Origin: CAVZMO01 sp963776195
GTDB taxonomy: Bacteria > Nitrospirota > Thermodesulfovibrionia > Thermodesulfovibrionales > SM23-35
DNA: 64,000 nt
NCBI GenBank assembly: GCA_963776195.1
Contig: CAVZMO010000036.1
Location: 131,631-195,630 of the forward strand
Direction of reading: 5' to 3'
Made by a program: the position numbers and the translations under genes. Below are positions 55,649 to 64,000 of this stretch, piece by piece (position 1 is the stretch's first letter; every line of letters begins with the position of its first letter). The notes under the pieces were generated by a model. It was not told the origin of the DNA. It searched no databases and saw nothing but the letters and a program-made list of their open reading frames with translations.

Positions 55649-57016
55649 CTAAGGTGTTAAAGGTTTCTTAAAGTTTTCCGGTTTGATATCATATTTTTTA
55701 AGAAGGTTATAAAAATCGGCTCTATATTTACCCGCTAATTTGGCCGCCTGGCTAACATTGCCCTTTGTGAATTCCAGGAGGCTTCTGAGATAGTCCTTCT
55801 CAAAATCAGATCTCGATTCTTTGAGGGGCTTCAGAGTTTCTGTTGATCGGGACAGGAAAAAAATCAAATCTTCTGTGATAAAACCATGTTTTGTCATAGC
55901 CATTGTATGCTCGATGACATTTTCCAACTCTCTCACATTTCCAGGCCAGTGATAGAATATGAGCTTTTGCATTGCACCCGGAGTTAAGCCTTTAACTTCT
56001 TTTTTCATTTGCTGGTTAAATTTATTTAAAAAATGCTCAACCAAGAGAGGAATATCTTCTTTTCTTTCCCTGAGGGGCGGCAAATGTATAGGAATTACAT
56101 AAATCCTGTAAAAAAGATCTTCACGGAATTGTCCTTTTTGGATCATCTCTTCGAGGTTTCTATTCGTAGCAACAATAACTCTGACATCGACCTCTACAGG
56201 CGTTTGACTCCCAACGGGATAGAACTGCCGCTCCTGGAGGAAGCGTAAGAGTTTAACCTGTATTGACAACGGCGTATCGCCAATTTCGTCCAGAAAAATA
56301 GTCCCCTCATTTGCCTGAGAAAGCAATCCTTTAACGCTCCTTATTGCGCCGGTAAATGCCCCCTTTGCATGGCCAAAGAGTTCGCTTTCAAGAAGGGTTT
56401 CCGGAATGGCGGCACAATTTATGGCAACAAAGGGCTTGTCTTTCCTATAACTTGCAAGGTGAATAGTCTTGGCGATCAGTTCCTTGCCGGTTCCGCTCTC
56501 TCCTGAGATAAAGATGGTAGAATCGGTTTCGGCAACATGGTATACCTGTTCCAGTACCCGCTGCATTTTTTCACTATTCGCAATAATTTGTTTAAAATTA
56601 TATCGTTCTTCTAAAAGACCCTTTAGTCTTTTGATCTCGCCGGTGAGTCTCCGGTTTTCAAGGGCATTTTCGATTTGAAATAGAAGTTCGCGGGGGTCAA
56701 AGGGCTTGGTCAAATAGGTATAAGCCCCTCTTCTCATCGCTTCTACTGCGCTCTCGATACTTCCATAAGCAGTGAGGATTATGGCAGGCATATCAGGGTT
56801 TATTTTATGGAATTCCTCCATAAGCGATATGCCATCTTGCTGAACGAGTTGAAGGTCGATAATGGACAGATCGAAAGTCTGTTGCTCAAACTCTTTCAAG
56901 GCGATTGTTTCATCCGAGGCTGCGATTACATTGTAGTCCGCTGACTCAAGTCTTGTCTTCAATAATTCCAGAAGGTTGACGTCGTCATCCACAATTAAAA
57001 TTTTTTCTGAAAGCAT
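55649..57016 (-). CDS. Sigma-54-dependent response regulator (GlrR-like)
   Basis: 455 residues. Receiver domain 1-120 with phospho-acceptor Asp54 (LSIIDLQ) and Lys104. The AAA+ domain has Walker A GESGTGKE (172-179), GAFTGA (219-224), FLDEIGDTPLS and FREDLFYRIYVIPIHLPPLR. A Fis-type helix-turn-helix closes the protein (GNVSQAAKLAGKYRADFYNL). The order kinase, small lipoprotein, regulator matches the glrK-qseG-glrR operons of proteobacteria. The usual targets there are envelope and small-RNA genes; the targets here are unknown. Confidence 0.93.
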   Translation of the reverse strand: MLSEKILIVDDDVNLLELLKTRLESADYNVIAASDETIALKEFEQQTFDLSIIDLQLVQQDGISLMEEFHKINPDMPAIILTAYGSIESAVEAMRRGAYTYLTKPFDPRELLFQIENALENRRLTGEIKRLKGLLEERYNFKQIIANSEKMQRVLEQVYHVAETDSTIFISGESGTGKELIAKTIHLASYRKDKPFVAINCAAIPETLLESELFGHAKGAFTGAIRSVKGLLSQANEGTIFLDEIGDTPLSIQVKLLRFLQERQFYPVGSQTPVEVDVRVIVATNRNLEEMIQKGQFREDLFYRIYVIPIHLPPLRERKEDIPLLVEHFLNKFNQQMKKEVKGLTPGAMQKLIFYHWPGNVRELENVIEHTMAMTKHGFITEDLIFFLSRSTETLKPLKESRSDFEKDYLRSLLEFTKGNVSQAAKLAGKYRADFYNLLKKYDIKPENFKKPLTP

Positions 57017-57030
57017 AAATATTTTATCCC

Positions 57031-57513
57031 CTATCTTGATAACTCTTTTTTCATCTCTTCAATTCTAATATCCACGTCTTTTGACTTTTCGATTACTTCA
57101 AGCACCCCTCTCCAGATTCTTGACTGCAACACAAAGGGGCTTGTATGACATTCTTTTACCAGTTTCTCCAAGAAGGAAATAGATCTTCTATAGTCCTTTT
57201 TGGGATTATTATAATGGGCGTAGATAAGCGCCATATTAAAAATGGCTTCGTCGGCGATCGGTACCTCAGGATATAATGACAAAGCCTTCTCATTTTGTTC
57301 CATGGAGGCATCAAACTTTCCCTGTTCGAGCAATTGTTTTGCGAGGGTAAGTCGTTCAGAAGCTTCTTCCAAGCTAAGAGTCTCCTTTTTTTCTTCTTTC
57401 GGAATTTCTCTTTTTTGTTCTTTTAAAGCATTGCAGCCTATCAAGGAGAATAAAATCAAACAGGCAATACAAAGGTGAACGTGCTTCCCCGCCCCGATGT
57501 GCTTTCTGCCCAT
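57031..57513 (-). CDS. Lipoprotein between kinase and regulator (QseG/GlrX-like position)
   Basis: 160 residues. The ATG at 57513 lies 58 bases inside the kinase gene. A signal peptide with lipobox (IACLILFSLIGC) is followed by a charged linker and a TPR-like helical region (LAKQLLEQGKFDASMEQNEK, SLYPEVPIADEAIFNMALIY). In related operons the lipoprotein modulates the sensor kinase. The regulator begins 14 bases after its stop. The function is inferred from gene order. Confidence 0.82.
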   Translation of the reverse strand: MGRKHIGAGKHVHLCIACLILFSLIGCNALKEQKREIPKEEKKETLSLEEASERLTLAKQLLEQGKFDASMEQNEKALSLYPEVPIADEAIFNMALIYAHYNNPKKDYRRSISFLEKLVKECHTSPFVLQSRIWRGVLEVIEKSKDVDIRIEEMKKELSR

Positions 57514-58886
57514 ACCCTGCCTCCATGAGCTTTAATAATGTTCTTAACAATAGCCAACCCTAATCCGGTTCCCTTACGATTGTGGTAACTCTTAAATTTA
57601 TCGAATATTGTGACCAGATTTTCCTCCGGTATACCAGGGCCTTCATCTGCTACAGAGACCTCAAGATTCCCGTCGTCAAATCCGGCAGAAATCTTTACAC
57701 TGCCGCCATGGGGTGTAAATTTCACCGCATTTCCGATCAGATTCCTTAACACCTGGAGCATCTTTTCAGTATCCATCTTCACAAGAGGTATATCTTTGCT
57801 TATATTTAATTCCCCCCTGATATTCTTGGCCTTGGCCAGCGGCTCTATCTCAACAGCAGCCTTGCTTATCAGCAAACCAATGTCGGCTTGAACGAAAGCA
57901 TACGTCATCATTCCGGCCTCCATCTTCGACAAGTCGAGAATAGAATTTATGAGTCCAAGTAAACGGTCGCTCTCCTCTGAAATGATCCTTAATAGTCTTT
58001 TTTGTTTCTCGTTTGTCTCTCCTCCTACACCCTCCATGAGGAGGTTGGTACCTTCTTTAATAGAGGCAACGGGTGTTCTGAGTTCATGCGACATCAATGA
58101 AAAAAAATCCGATTTCATTGTGTCCGTTTCTTTAAGCCTGTCACACATGAAGTTGAAGTCATGCATCAGTTCATTTATTTCGGGAGGGGATGAGAGATGC
58201 AAATCACTCTCATAATTGCCCCCGGCAATTTCTCCGGTCTTCTTTCTCAAAGCGGAGAGGGGCCTGGTAATGCTTCTTGTCATAAGTACAGAGAGCGCCA
58301 ATCCGCAAATGATCGATAATACGGTGACGGCAAAGATCACCTTGCGCGCATTGATACCGGCTTGTTCCAGGTTTGTCAGTTTTGCATAGGTGCTGTTTTC
58401 GATATACGCTCTTAATTCTCTCAGGCCCTCCATGATTGCGCTGGTCGCCCTTTCTTTTTCCAGAGCATACCACTCATGAGGATAGCGTTTTCCATCTCTC
58501 AAAGATTCAACCTCTTTATCAAATAAACCCTGGTAGCGTTGATATGCCCGGTTTATATCGTTTAGTATTTTCCTGGCCTGTTGGGAGTCTGCAACTGTCA
58601 TCATCTCCTTAAAGGATTGATCGAAATCATTCTTAGCTGTAAGAAAATGTTCATATATCGTGTTATCTTTTAAAAGAATGAATTTCTTCTCGTAGTTAAC
58701 AAGCGTCAGCAAACTATCCATGAGTTTTTTATTATGATTTGACATGCGGTTATTGATGTTGATAATTGAATCGGTAACATCTTCCAATTTCTTAAATTGT
58801 ATGGTAACGGAAATACTCACGACAATTATCATCATGAATATGGCAGCGTAACCGATTACTAATCTGGAAAATATGGTCAATTTCAT
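57456..58886 (-). CDS. Sensor histidine kinase (GlrK/QseE-like)
   Basis: 476 residues. Transmembrane helices at about 9-30 and 183-203 flank a periplasmic helical sensor domain. HAMP covers about 204-255. The HisKA phospho-acceptor is His267 in SHELRTP. The HATPase motifs are NLIGNAVKFTPHG, DEGPGIP and GTGLGLAIVKNI. It autophosphorylates and passes the phosphate to the response regulator at 55649. No SD is evident within the overlap with the lipoprotein gene, so translational coupling is likely. Confidence 0.93.
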   Translation of the reverse strand: MKLTIFSRLVIGYAAIFMMIIVVSISVTIQFKKLEDVTDSIININNRMSNHNKKLMDSLLTLVNYEKKFILLKDNTIYEHFLTAKNDFDQSFKEMMTVADSQQARKILNDINRAYQRYQGLFDKEVESLRDGKRYPHEWYALEKERATSAIMEGLRELRAYIENSTYAKLTNLEQAGINARKVIFAVTVLSIICGLALSVLMTRSITRPLSALRKKTGEIAGGNYESDLHLSSPPEINELMHDFNFMCDRLKETDTMKSDFFSLMSHELRTPVASIKEGTNLLMEGVGGETNEKQKRLLRIISEESDRLLGLINSILDLSKMEAGMMTYAFVQADIGLLISKAAVEIEPLAKAKNIRGELNISKDIPLVKMDTEKMLQVLRNLIGNAVKFTPHGGSVKISAGFDDGNLEVSVADEGPGIPEENLVTIFDKFKSYHNRKGTGLGLAIVKNIIKAHGGRVWAESTSGRGSTFTFVLPV

Positions 58887-59038
58887 ATTTGAGACCTAGG
58901 TTGAAAAATTTATTTTGAACGAACAATAGATCTTTATCTGTGGAAATATTATATCCACTATCGGAATGGTTATAGAGTCAGTCTTTAAAATTCTCATAGA
59001 AAATCAACTTAAATTGTTTTTTCGCGCTTTCCCATATT

Positions 59039-60194
59039 TCAGAGTTTCTTGCTGTAGCTTAGTCTCAGTGTAAGGAGAACTATATCGTTATGGAAATCCT
59101 CTATTGATCTATCTTTTTTATCATTAGAGTCGACATAACTATATGATAATATCAGATTTACCGCTGGGCTAAAGCTATAAGTTAAAGCAGCATTGCAAAC
59201 ACATATTCTTTGTCCATCTTTATTCCTGTCAGTCTTTAGTGGTTTTAATAGATTTAAAATTACTGTACGATGCCGATAGGAAGCGCAAATTTGTTGTTAC
59301 ATGTTTTGATAAGCTGCAGGCTTACTGGTTTGGGCTCTAAGGGGCGTATCACTCTCAACGCTCGGTATGACATTATTGTTATACGATAGACTAATTTCGC
59401 CCGTCTCGTAAGTCTTTCTGAGACTGACACCACCCCCGAATCCGATATCTGATTTCCCCGCGTCCTGAATCTTCGTGATGATTACACCGGCTGAGGCTCC
59501 GATTGTTACCGTCTGGCTAAGGCTATGCGTGACCCCGAGAAGATAATTCTGTCCCGAAGCATCGCTGGTGGAGCCTAATATCGTACTTATATATGACGCA
59601 TTCGCAGATAAAGTTGTCCTTTCACTCTGTCTTGTATTTGAGACCCATCGTTCCCGAATAGGTTTTCACTTTATTGAGGTTCGGTGCGTTAGTATCTGCA
59701 TTAAAATAAGATAAACTCAGCGTATAAAAGAGATTGTCTCTCAGTTTGTACGAAGCGCCGCCACTTATCGTCAGGTATTTCCATTCTGCACGCACGGTTA
59801 CCGGCCCTATATCCGGAATATCTCTGATATCGCTTGTTTCACTGGATTTACAAAGCTGCCTATTAGGGTTGGAACTCAATTTTTCAGAGAGGGTAAAAGT
59901 GCCGTTGACTGCAAAACGATGCGCTGTATCATTCAGCTCATTGTGGGAACCATAAAAACTGAATGTCGGAGAGTAACTGAGTCTGAGTTCGGAATTGATT
60001 GACTTTGCCGACAAATCTATGCCGGGAGAGACATAGCTTATAAAGTCACTAATTCTGTCCGACCGTGTCAAGAAAAGGTTGTCGTTATATTCTTCAGAAA
60101 GTGAAAGAGAGGGTTCAACCGTATACTCAGAGGCGGCATATGTTTTAACTGCGAACAGCAAGAAAATAAGTACAGCCACTACATACTTTTTCAT
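59039..60194 (-). pseudogene. Outer-membrane beta-barrel protein of PEP-CTERM loci, broken by frameshifts
   Basis: The ATG at 60194 starts a signal peptide (YVVAVLIFLLFAVKTYAAS) and amphipathic strands (YTVEPSLSLSEEYNDNLFLT, ELRLSYSPTFSFYG). The frame ends at 59622, but the next frame continues TTLSANASYISTILGSTSDA and SLSQTVTIGASAGVIITKIQ. A third goes on with ALTYSFSPAVNLILSYSYVD and LTLRLSYSKKL to a TGA at 59039. The strand pattern and start resemble the uncharacterised outer-membrane proteins often found beside XrtA genes. At least two indels are present (near 59640 and near 59340). Confidence 0.75.
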
Positions 60195-60353
60195 TTTTCC
60201 TCCATGTTCACTCTCATAATTTCGTATCCGGCTTCTTATACGTCCTCATAATGTGACCATTTATCACTTCTCGCCATAATTTGCATCTCTGATCTCTCTA
60301 CCTCAAAAGTATTCCTCACTTTGGACTAAGACGATTCCCATTTCACATAAAAC

Positions 60354-60743
60354 TTACTTTAAAATTTTTTCAAGGGCCTTCACAATTTGGGGGTCATATG
60401 AAGAACCTGAACCCGCTTTAATTTCCAACAAAGCCTCCTCCTTTGTTAAAAACTTCCCATACGGTCTTTCCGAAATCATTGCACAATAGGAATCCACAAC
60501 GGACAGGACCCTTGATATCAAAGGAATTTCAGATCCTTTTAATCCCCCGGGATAACCTGTGCCGTCATATTTTTCGTGGTGATGCAGAATTGCTTTCTTG
60601 ATATCATCCGAAAACTCAAGGATATTTAACAGACCGATTGCGGTATACGGATGGATCTTTAAATCCTGAATTTCAGACGGCAAAAGCGCTTTCTTTTTCA
60701 GAATGTTCTCATTAATAAGCATAAGACCGACGTCATATATCAT
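60354..60743 (-). CDS. C-terminal HD-GYP-like part of a frameshifted signalling hybrid
   Basis: 129 residues with HHHEKYDGTGYPGGLKG, VLSVVDSYCAM and YDPQIVKALEKIL, all typical of HD-GYP c-di-GMP phosphodiesterases. The HD motif itself is altered: IYDVGLM stands where HDIGK is expected, so metal binding and catalysis are doubtful. The frame continues upstream in another phase as WIDLGASEEDKKNALYAS. It is the end of the gene starting at 62601. Confidence 0.75.
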   Translation of the reverse strand: MIYDVGLMLINENILKKKALLPSEIQDLKIHPYTAIGLLNILEFSDDIKKAILHHHEKYDGTGYPGGLKGSEIPLISRVLSVVDSYCAMISERPYGKFLTKEEALLEIKAGSGSSYDPQIVKALEKILK

Positions 60744-60790
60744 CGACGCATAGAGGGCATTCTTCTTGTCTTCCTCAGACGCCCCCAGGT

Positions 60791-61459
60791 CTATCCATGA
60801 TCGTTGATACTAAATCCGGCATGAGTCTTTGTCTTTTTGTGGTACCTTTTCACGGCATCCAGAAGATCGTCAAAAGAAGTAAGGATCTGATTCATGTCAT
60901 CCTCTTTATACCCACCCGAGTATAGTTTTTCGAGAAAATGTGAAATTCTTTCGCCGAAAACCGAAGCTATATAAAGGTCTTTCCTATTAAATGTTGTAGC
61001 AGTTTTTTTATTGTTCAGGTTTAACACGCCTATCACTTTGTCCTGTATCTTCAAAGGTAGGGAAAGAAGGGACTTCGTATTGTACTGCGAGGTGCTCCTT
61101 TTTTTAAAGTTCGGGTCCTTTTCGATGTCTTCTATCAAAAGCGGCTTGCCTTCAACCGCAACCCAGCCTGAGATCTGGTCGCCAAAATTGATTCTTGTGC
61201 GTTTCACTATTTCATCACTCAGACCCCTTGCGCCTTTTATTGTCAGCTCAGATGTCAGGTCGTTGCAGAGCATTATAGAGCATATATTCAGATCCAATAA
61301 TTCCGATATAAACTCCACGAACATGTCCATCGTCATATTAACGACCGTTTCCATCTTCTCTTTGAGTGCCCGTGGGAATAGTAAAAGAAATATCGAAGTC
61401 ATTTTCTGAGTTCTTCGCTTCGAATATCCACCCATGTGCCTCAGCGACTTTCTTGGCAA
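60791..61459 (-). CDS. Second GAF domain of the frameshifted signalling hybrid
   Basis: A GAF domain is clear over about residues 40-180: ICSIMLCNDLTSELTIKGAR, FGDQISGWVAVEGKPLL, KSLLSLPLKIQDKVIGVLNL. The first 30 residues of the frame are a shadow of the kinase part. The C-terminus reads into the start of the HD-GYP-like part (KTKTHAGFSINDH) before a shift near 60790. It has no start signal of its own. Confidence 0.75.
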   Translation of the reverse strand: MPRKSLRHMGGYSKRRTQKMTSIFLLLFPRALKEKMETVVNMTMDMFVEFISELLDLNICSIMLCNDLTSELTIKGARGLSDEIVKRTRINFGDQISGWVAVEGKPLLIEDIEKDPNFKKRSTSQYNTKSLLSLPLKIQDKVIGVLNLNNKKTATTFNRKDLYIASVFGERISHFLEKLYSGGYKEDDMNQILTSFDDLLDAVKRYHKKTKTHAGFSINDHG

Positions 61460-61568
61460 GGGACAACCTTATCTTCTCTGTCGGCCAATCCGCATAAAAT
61501 ACATATTTAGATTTATATAAGAACAACAAAACTTCCTCCGGCAACCTCCGGGAAATCGCTATATTCAC
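61338..61568 (-). CDS. End of the HATPase domain of the frameshifted hybrid
   Basis: The segment EKIRLSLAKKVAEAHGWIFE followed by DFDISFTIPTG is the last helix and strand of a histidine-kinase ATPase domain. The glycine-rich G2 box that should precede it is not recognisable. It joins the kinase part at 61585 through a shift near 61594 and the second GAF domain through a shift near 61400. Confidence 0.6.
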   Translation of the reverse strand: MNIAISRRLPEEVLLFLYKSKYVFYADWPTEKIRLSLAKKVAEAHGWIFEAKNSENDFDISFTIPTGTQREDGNGR

Positions 61569-61584
61569 TATAATAAAATCACTT

Positions 61585-62601
61585 TTATCGACGGCTAATA
61601 CTTATCGAATCTCCATTTTGGAGGTAGTAGAATAATCCTTCCATGAGATTAATAAATAACTGGGAAACCTTTATCTTGTCTCCTACGGTCTCGTACTCAC
61701 CGTGTTTAATATCTAAAGTAAATTGCAGGTTCTTTCTCGCGATTGCATCATTTATCCCTTTTGATTTCGATACCTCGTTCAGGATGTCTGCGAGATTTAT
61801 CAGGGATTTTTTACCGACCATTGCTTCATCTTCGAGTCTGAGAAAGTCAAGGAGATTCTCGACAATAGAAATCAGTCCGTTAGTCTCCATCGAGATGATG
61901 CCATAGAATTCTTCTTTCGATCTATTTTTGCTCAAGATTTCTGATTGTTGTAAGTAGTATATGGCTCCTTTAATGGAATTGAGCGGAGAACGCAGTTCAT
62001 GGGAAACGCGGGTGATGAATTCAGTCTTATCCATGTCGGTTTCTATCAGTTTTCTATTAATTTCTTCAAGCTCGGCAGCCTTTGCCCTCAGTTGATGCAT
62101 GAGAAAGGCGTTTTCGATTGTTATTGCCGCCTGATCAGCAATAATTTTTAAAAGGCTGTACTCGTCTTCTGAGAAAGGCGTGCCGTCTTTCTTGTCATTA
62201 ATATTGATTATGCCGAGTACTTTCTCTTTACTGATAAGAGGACATGAAATAAAAGATTTCGTTTTGTACCGGTCCCTTTTTGTCCCTTTAAACCGTCCAT
62301 CCTTCTCTATATCATCAACAAGAACAGGTGAACGGTTCTGAACAATCACGCCCGCTATACCCTCGCCCAATTTAATCCTGTAATCCTCAATAAATTGTAT
62401 ATCAAAGCCTCTTGCAGCGATGATATATAATTCATTTTTTTCATTTAGTAACATGACAGAGCCTTTTTCGGCATTCGCGTAATTCATGGCCCTATCGATC
62501 ATGATATTCGCCAGGGCATTGACGTTATTCGTTGCTGCAAAGAGATTGGATATCTCCTGGAGGATTTGAAATTTTTTCTCAAATGCCTGCAGGTCTTTCA
62601 T
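61585..62601 (-). CDS. N-terminal part of the hybrid: GAF domain and histidine kinase
   Basis: 338 residues. GAF domain about 15-165 (MNYANAEKGSVMLLNEKNEL, GEGIAGVIVQNRSPVLV, KSFISCPLISKEKVLGIINI). A coiled linker follows. HisKA has the phospho-acceptor His in VSHELRSPLNSIKG near residue 205. The start of the ATPase domain is present, but NxxxNA is replaced by NLMEGLFYYLQ. No receiver domain follows. With the downstream pieces the whole gene (60354-62601) would be about 750 residues: GAF, kinase, GAF, HD-GYP-like. The ATPase appears degenerate. Confidence 0.82.
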   Translation of the reverse strand: MKDLQAFEKKFQILQEISNLFAATNNVNALANIMIDRAMNYANAEKGSVMLLNEKNELYIIAARGFDIQFIEDYRIKLGEGIAGVIVQNRSPVLVDDIEKDGRFKGTKRDRYKTKSFISCPLISKEKVLGIININDKKDGTPFSEDEYSLLKIIADQAAITIENAFLMHQLRAKAAELEEINRKLIETDMDKTEFITRVSHELRSPLNSIKGAIYYLQQSEILSKNRSKEEFYGIISMETNGLISIVENLLDFLRLEDEAMVGKKSLINLADILNEVSKSKGINDAIARKNLQFTLDIKHGEYETVGDKIKVSQLFINLMEGLFYYLQNGDSISISRR

Positions 62602-62773
62602 TAAAAAATCCTTCCTGGGTCAAGATCCAAAATTGCTGGATCAGTTTACCCCGTATCCAAAAAAGTGTGGAAATATAGCTAATTATAACTATTCCACTCC
62701 AAAATATGAACAGGATACTGAGGGGCTATGAATATTACACTGGATGACGTCTGCTGTTTTGAATTATGAAAGC

Positions 62774-62793
62774 CCCTGGTACCCCTACCAGGG
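62774..62793. promoter_or_regulatory. Palindrome CCCTGGTA-CCCC-TACCAGGG between divergent signalling genes
   Basis: A perfect 8-bp inverted repeat with a 4-base centre lies in the 284-bp space between the minus-strand hybrid and the plus-strand HD-GYP regulator. No T-run follows. It fits an operator for a dimeric repressor or activator acting on either gene. No known consensus is recognised. Confidence 0.4.
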
Positions 62794-62885
62794 TAGGATT
62801 GATTATTTGCCCGAATAAGCTATATTACAATTAAGCGTTAGTGGGGATAAGAGATTCTAATTGTCTTGTCATATGAGGTTTTTAG

Positions 62886-64000
62886 ATGATAAGAAGCGTT
62901 CTGGACGATGCACAGATCATTCAATTATCAAAAGTTGGTGAGCAGAGCACTGAGAACCGAGCTCTTGAGAAAAGCAAGGGAAAGACTGGATTAACGAGCA
63001 CTGATATCGAGGGAAAAATTCTTGTTGTTGATGATGACGCTCAGGTTCTTGAATCTGTTTCCTCATTAATTAGTGCCTATGGCTTTCCTGTTATATCTTG
63101 TGAAAACGCGACAGACGCTCTTGCTCAATTACAAGAGAACAGAATTCTTGCTGTATTGACAGATATCAACATGCCGGTCATTTCGGGGATCGAGCTTCTT
63201 GAGAAGATCCGTCACGCTTATCCTCAAATCCCTGTAATTTTAATGACCGCATTTGCGGAACTTGATATTTCTATCGAGGCGGTAAGAAGGGGAGCCTTTA
63301 ATTTTGTGACAAAGCCGTATAAATTAGCTTATCTTATCGCTGTAATAGAGAAAGCTATTCAATATTACAGGCTCAGAGAGATCGAAAAGAATTATCAAAC
63401 TATGCTTGAAGATACCGTTATGCATCGGACAAAAGAATTGGCTGATGCTATGGCTATAGTCAAGAATATGAACGTGGAGATAATACGGCGATTATCGTCA
63501 GCAGCTGAATTCAGGGATGCCGATACAGGTGCCCATATTTCCAGAATAGGATACTATTCAAACGAAATTGCGAAGGCACTGGAGGCAGATAATGATTTTG
63601 TTGAAGCAATAACCCTCGCAAGCACATTGCACGATATAGGAAAAATTGCGATACCTGATAAGATACTTTTAAAGCCAGGCGGTCTCACAGTGGAAGAGTT
63701 TGAGACGATGAAAACACATACCATCATCGGCAGTGAGATACTGGAGGATTCGTTGAATCCCACAATACAGTTGGCAGCCTCTATTGCGCTGAATCATCAC
63801 GAAAGATGGTGTGGCGGAGGGTATCCAAGAGGGTTAAAGGGGAAAGAGATACCACTTGAAGGCAGAATAGTTATGCTCGTAGACCAGTATGATGCTCTCA
63901 GAAGTGAACGACCGTATAAGCCGTCTTTGACTCATGAAGAAGCTTACAGAATTATCACAGAGGGATGTGGAAGGACAATGCCGGAACACTTCGACCCTAC
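62886..64000 (+). CDS. Response regulator with HD-GYP phosphodiesterase domain (3' truncated)
   Basis: The ATG at 62886 has GAGG upstream. 371 residues are visible and the frame is still open at the window end. Receiver domain about 42-165 with KILVVDDDAQ and phospho-acceptor Asp93 (LTDINMP). A coiled linker follows, then the HD-GYP domain from about 195: AEFRDADTGAHISRIGYY, catalytic His249-Asp250 in LHDIGKIAIPDKIL, and HHERWCGGGYPRGLKGK. It hydrolyses cyclic di-GMP when phosphorylated or released. It is the intact counterpart of the degenerate HD-GYP-like hybrid next door. Confidence 0.94.
   Translation, partial: MIRSVLDDAQIIQLSKVGEQSTENRALEKSKGKTGLTSTDIEGKILVVDDDAQVLESVSSLISAYGFPVISCENATDALAQLQENRILAVLTDINMPVISGIELLEKIRHAYPQIPVILMTAFAELDISIEAVRRGAFNFVTKPYKLAYLIAVIEKAIQYYRLREIEKNYQTMLEDTVMHRTKELADAMAIVKNMNVEIIRRLSSAAEFRDADTGAHISRIGYYSNEIAKALEADNDFVEAITLASTLHDIGKIAIPDKILLKPGGLTVEEFETMKTHTIIGSEILEDSLNPTIQLAASIALNHHERWCGGGYPRGLKGKEIPLEGRIVMLVDQYDALRSERPYKPSLTHEEAYRIITEGCGRTMPEHFDP

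Noticed and set aside
1..64000. tRNA, rRNA or complete insertion sequences
   Set aside because: No cloverleaf-like or rRNA-like stretch and no intact transposase frame was recognised.

Overview
The window reads as part of a Gram-negative, probably Desulfobacterota-like (deltaproteobacterial) genome. This is inferred from an exosortase A (XrtA)/PEP-CTERM exopolysaccharide locus, several sigma-54 activators, outer-membrane export proteins, a GlrK/GlrR-type two-component operon and a c-di-GMP-I riboswitch. No rRNA, tRNA, CRISPR array or complete insertion sequence was seen. Species cannot be named from the sequence.

Layout. 1-2.3 kb: end of a sigma-54 activator, a NusG-like specialised antiterminator, a receiver domain lacking its phospho-acceptor Asp, and a leader with a candidate attenuator. 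2.4-9.4 kb: export and chain-length machinery (Wza-like protein, Wzz-like protein, tyrosine autokinase), a GAF-GGDEF diguanylate cyclase, the XrtA-associated ATPase and a small PEP-CTERM protein. 9.4-18.5 kb: an uninterrupted block of AsnB-like amidotransferase, acyl carrier protein, AMP-forming ligase, PrmC-like methyltransferase, sugar amidotransferase, XrtA-type deacetylase, XrtA fused to EpsI, and an SGNH-like lipoprotein. 18.6-46 kb: glycan assembly genes (GT2 and GT4 glycosyltransferases, Wzx flippase, Wzy-type ligase/polymerase, CapK-like ligase, methyltransferase, two XrtA-type hydrolases), a beta-helix protein and a PIG-L deacetylase fused to a mosaic of repeat domains. Many of these genes are broken by single-base indels.

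46.9-55.4 kb (minus strand) holds two paralogous secreted proteins with the order signal peptide, FN3, alternating InlB-like repeats, two DUF1566 domains. The larger one has seven repeat pairs plus an anchor-U-type region and is preceded by a c-di-GMP-I riboswitch and an intrinsic terminator. 55.6-58.9 kb is a GlrK-lipoprotein-GlrR operon. 59-62.6 kb holds a frameshifted outer-membrane beta-barrel protein and a frameshifted GAF/histidine kinase/GAF/HD-GYP-like hybrid. 62.9 kb to the end is a receiver-HD-GYP regulator cut by the window edge.

Taken together, the genes look like a c-di-GMP-linked cell-surface programme. The cyclase and HD-GYP proteins would set the second messenger, the riboswitch would tie one giant surface protein to it, and the XrtA locus would build and export a polysaccharide while anchoring PEP-CTERM proteins. 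At least two dozen single-base frameshifts are visible. Several are proven by comparison with intact repeat copies in the same gene. They cluster in accessory glycan and surface genes and spare the 9.4-20.7 kb core, so either local assembly error or real decay or phase-type variation is possible.
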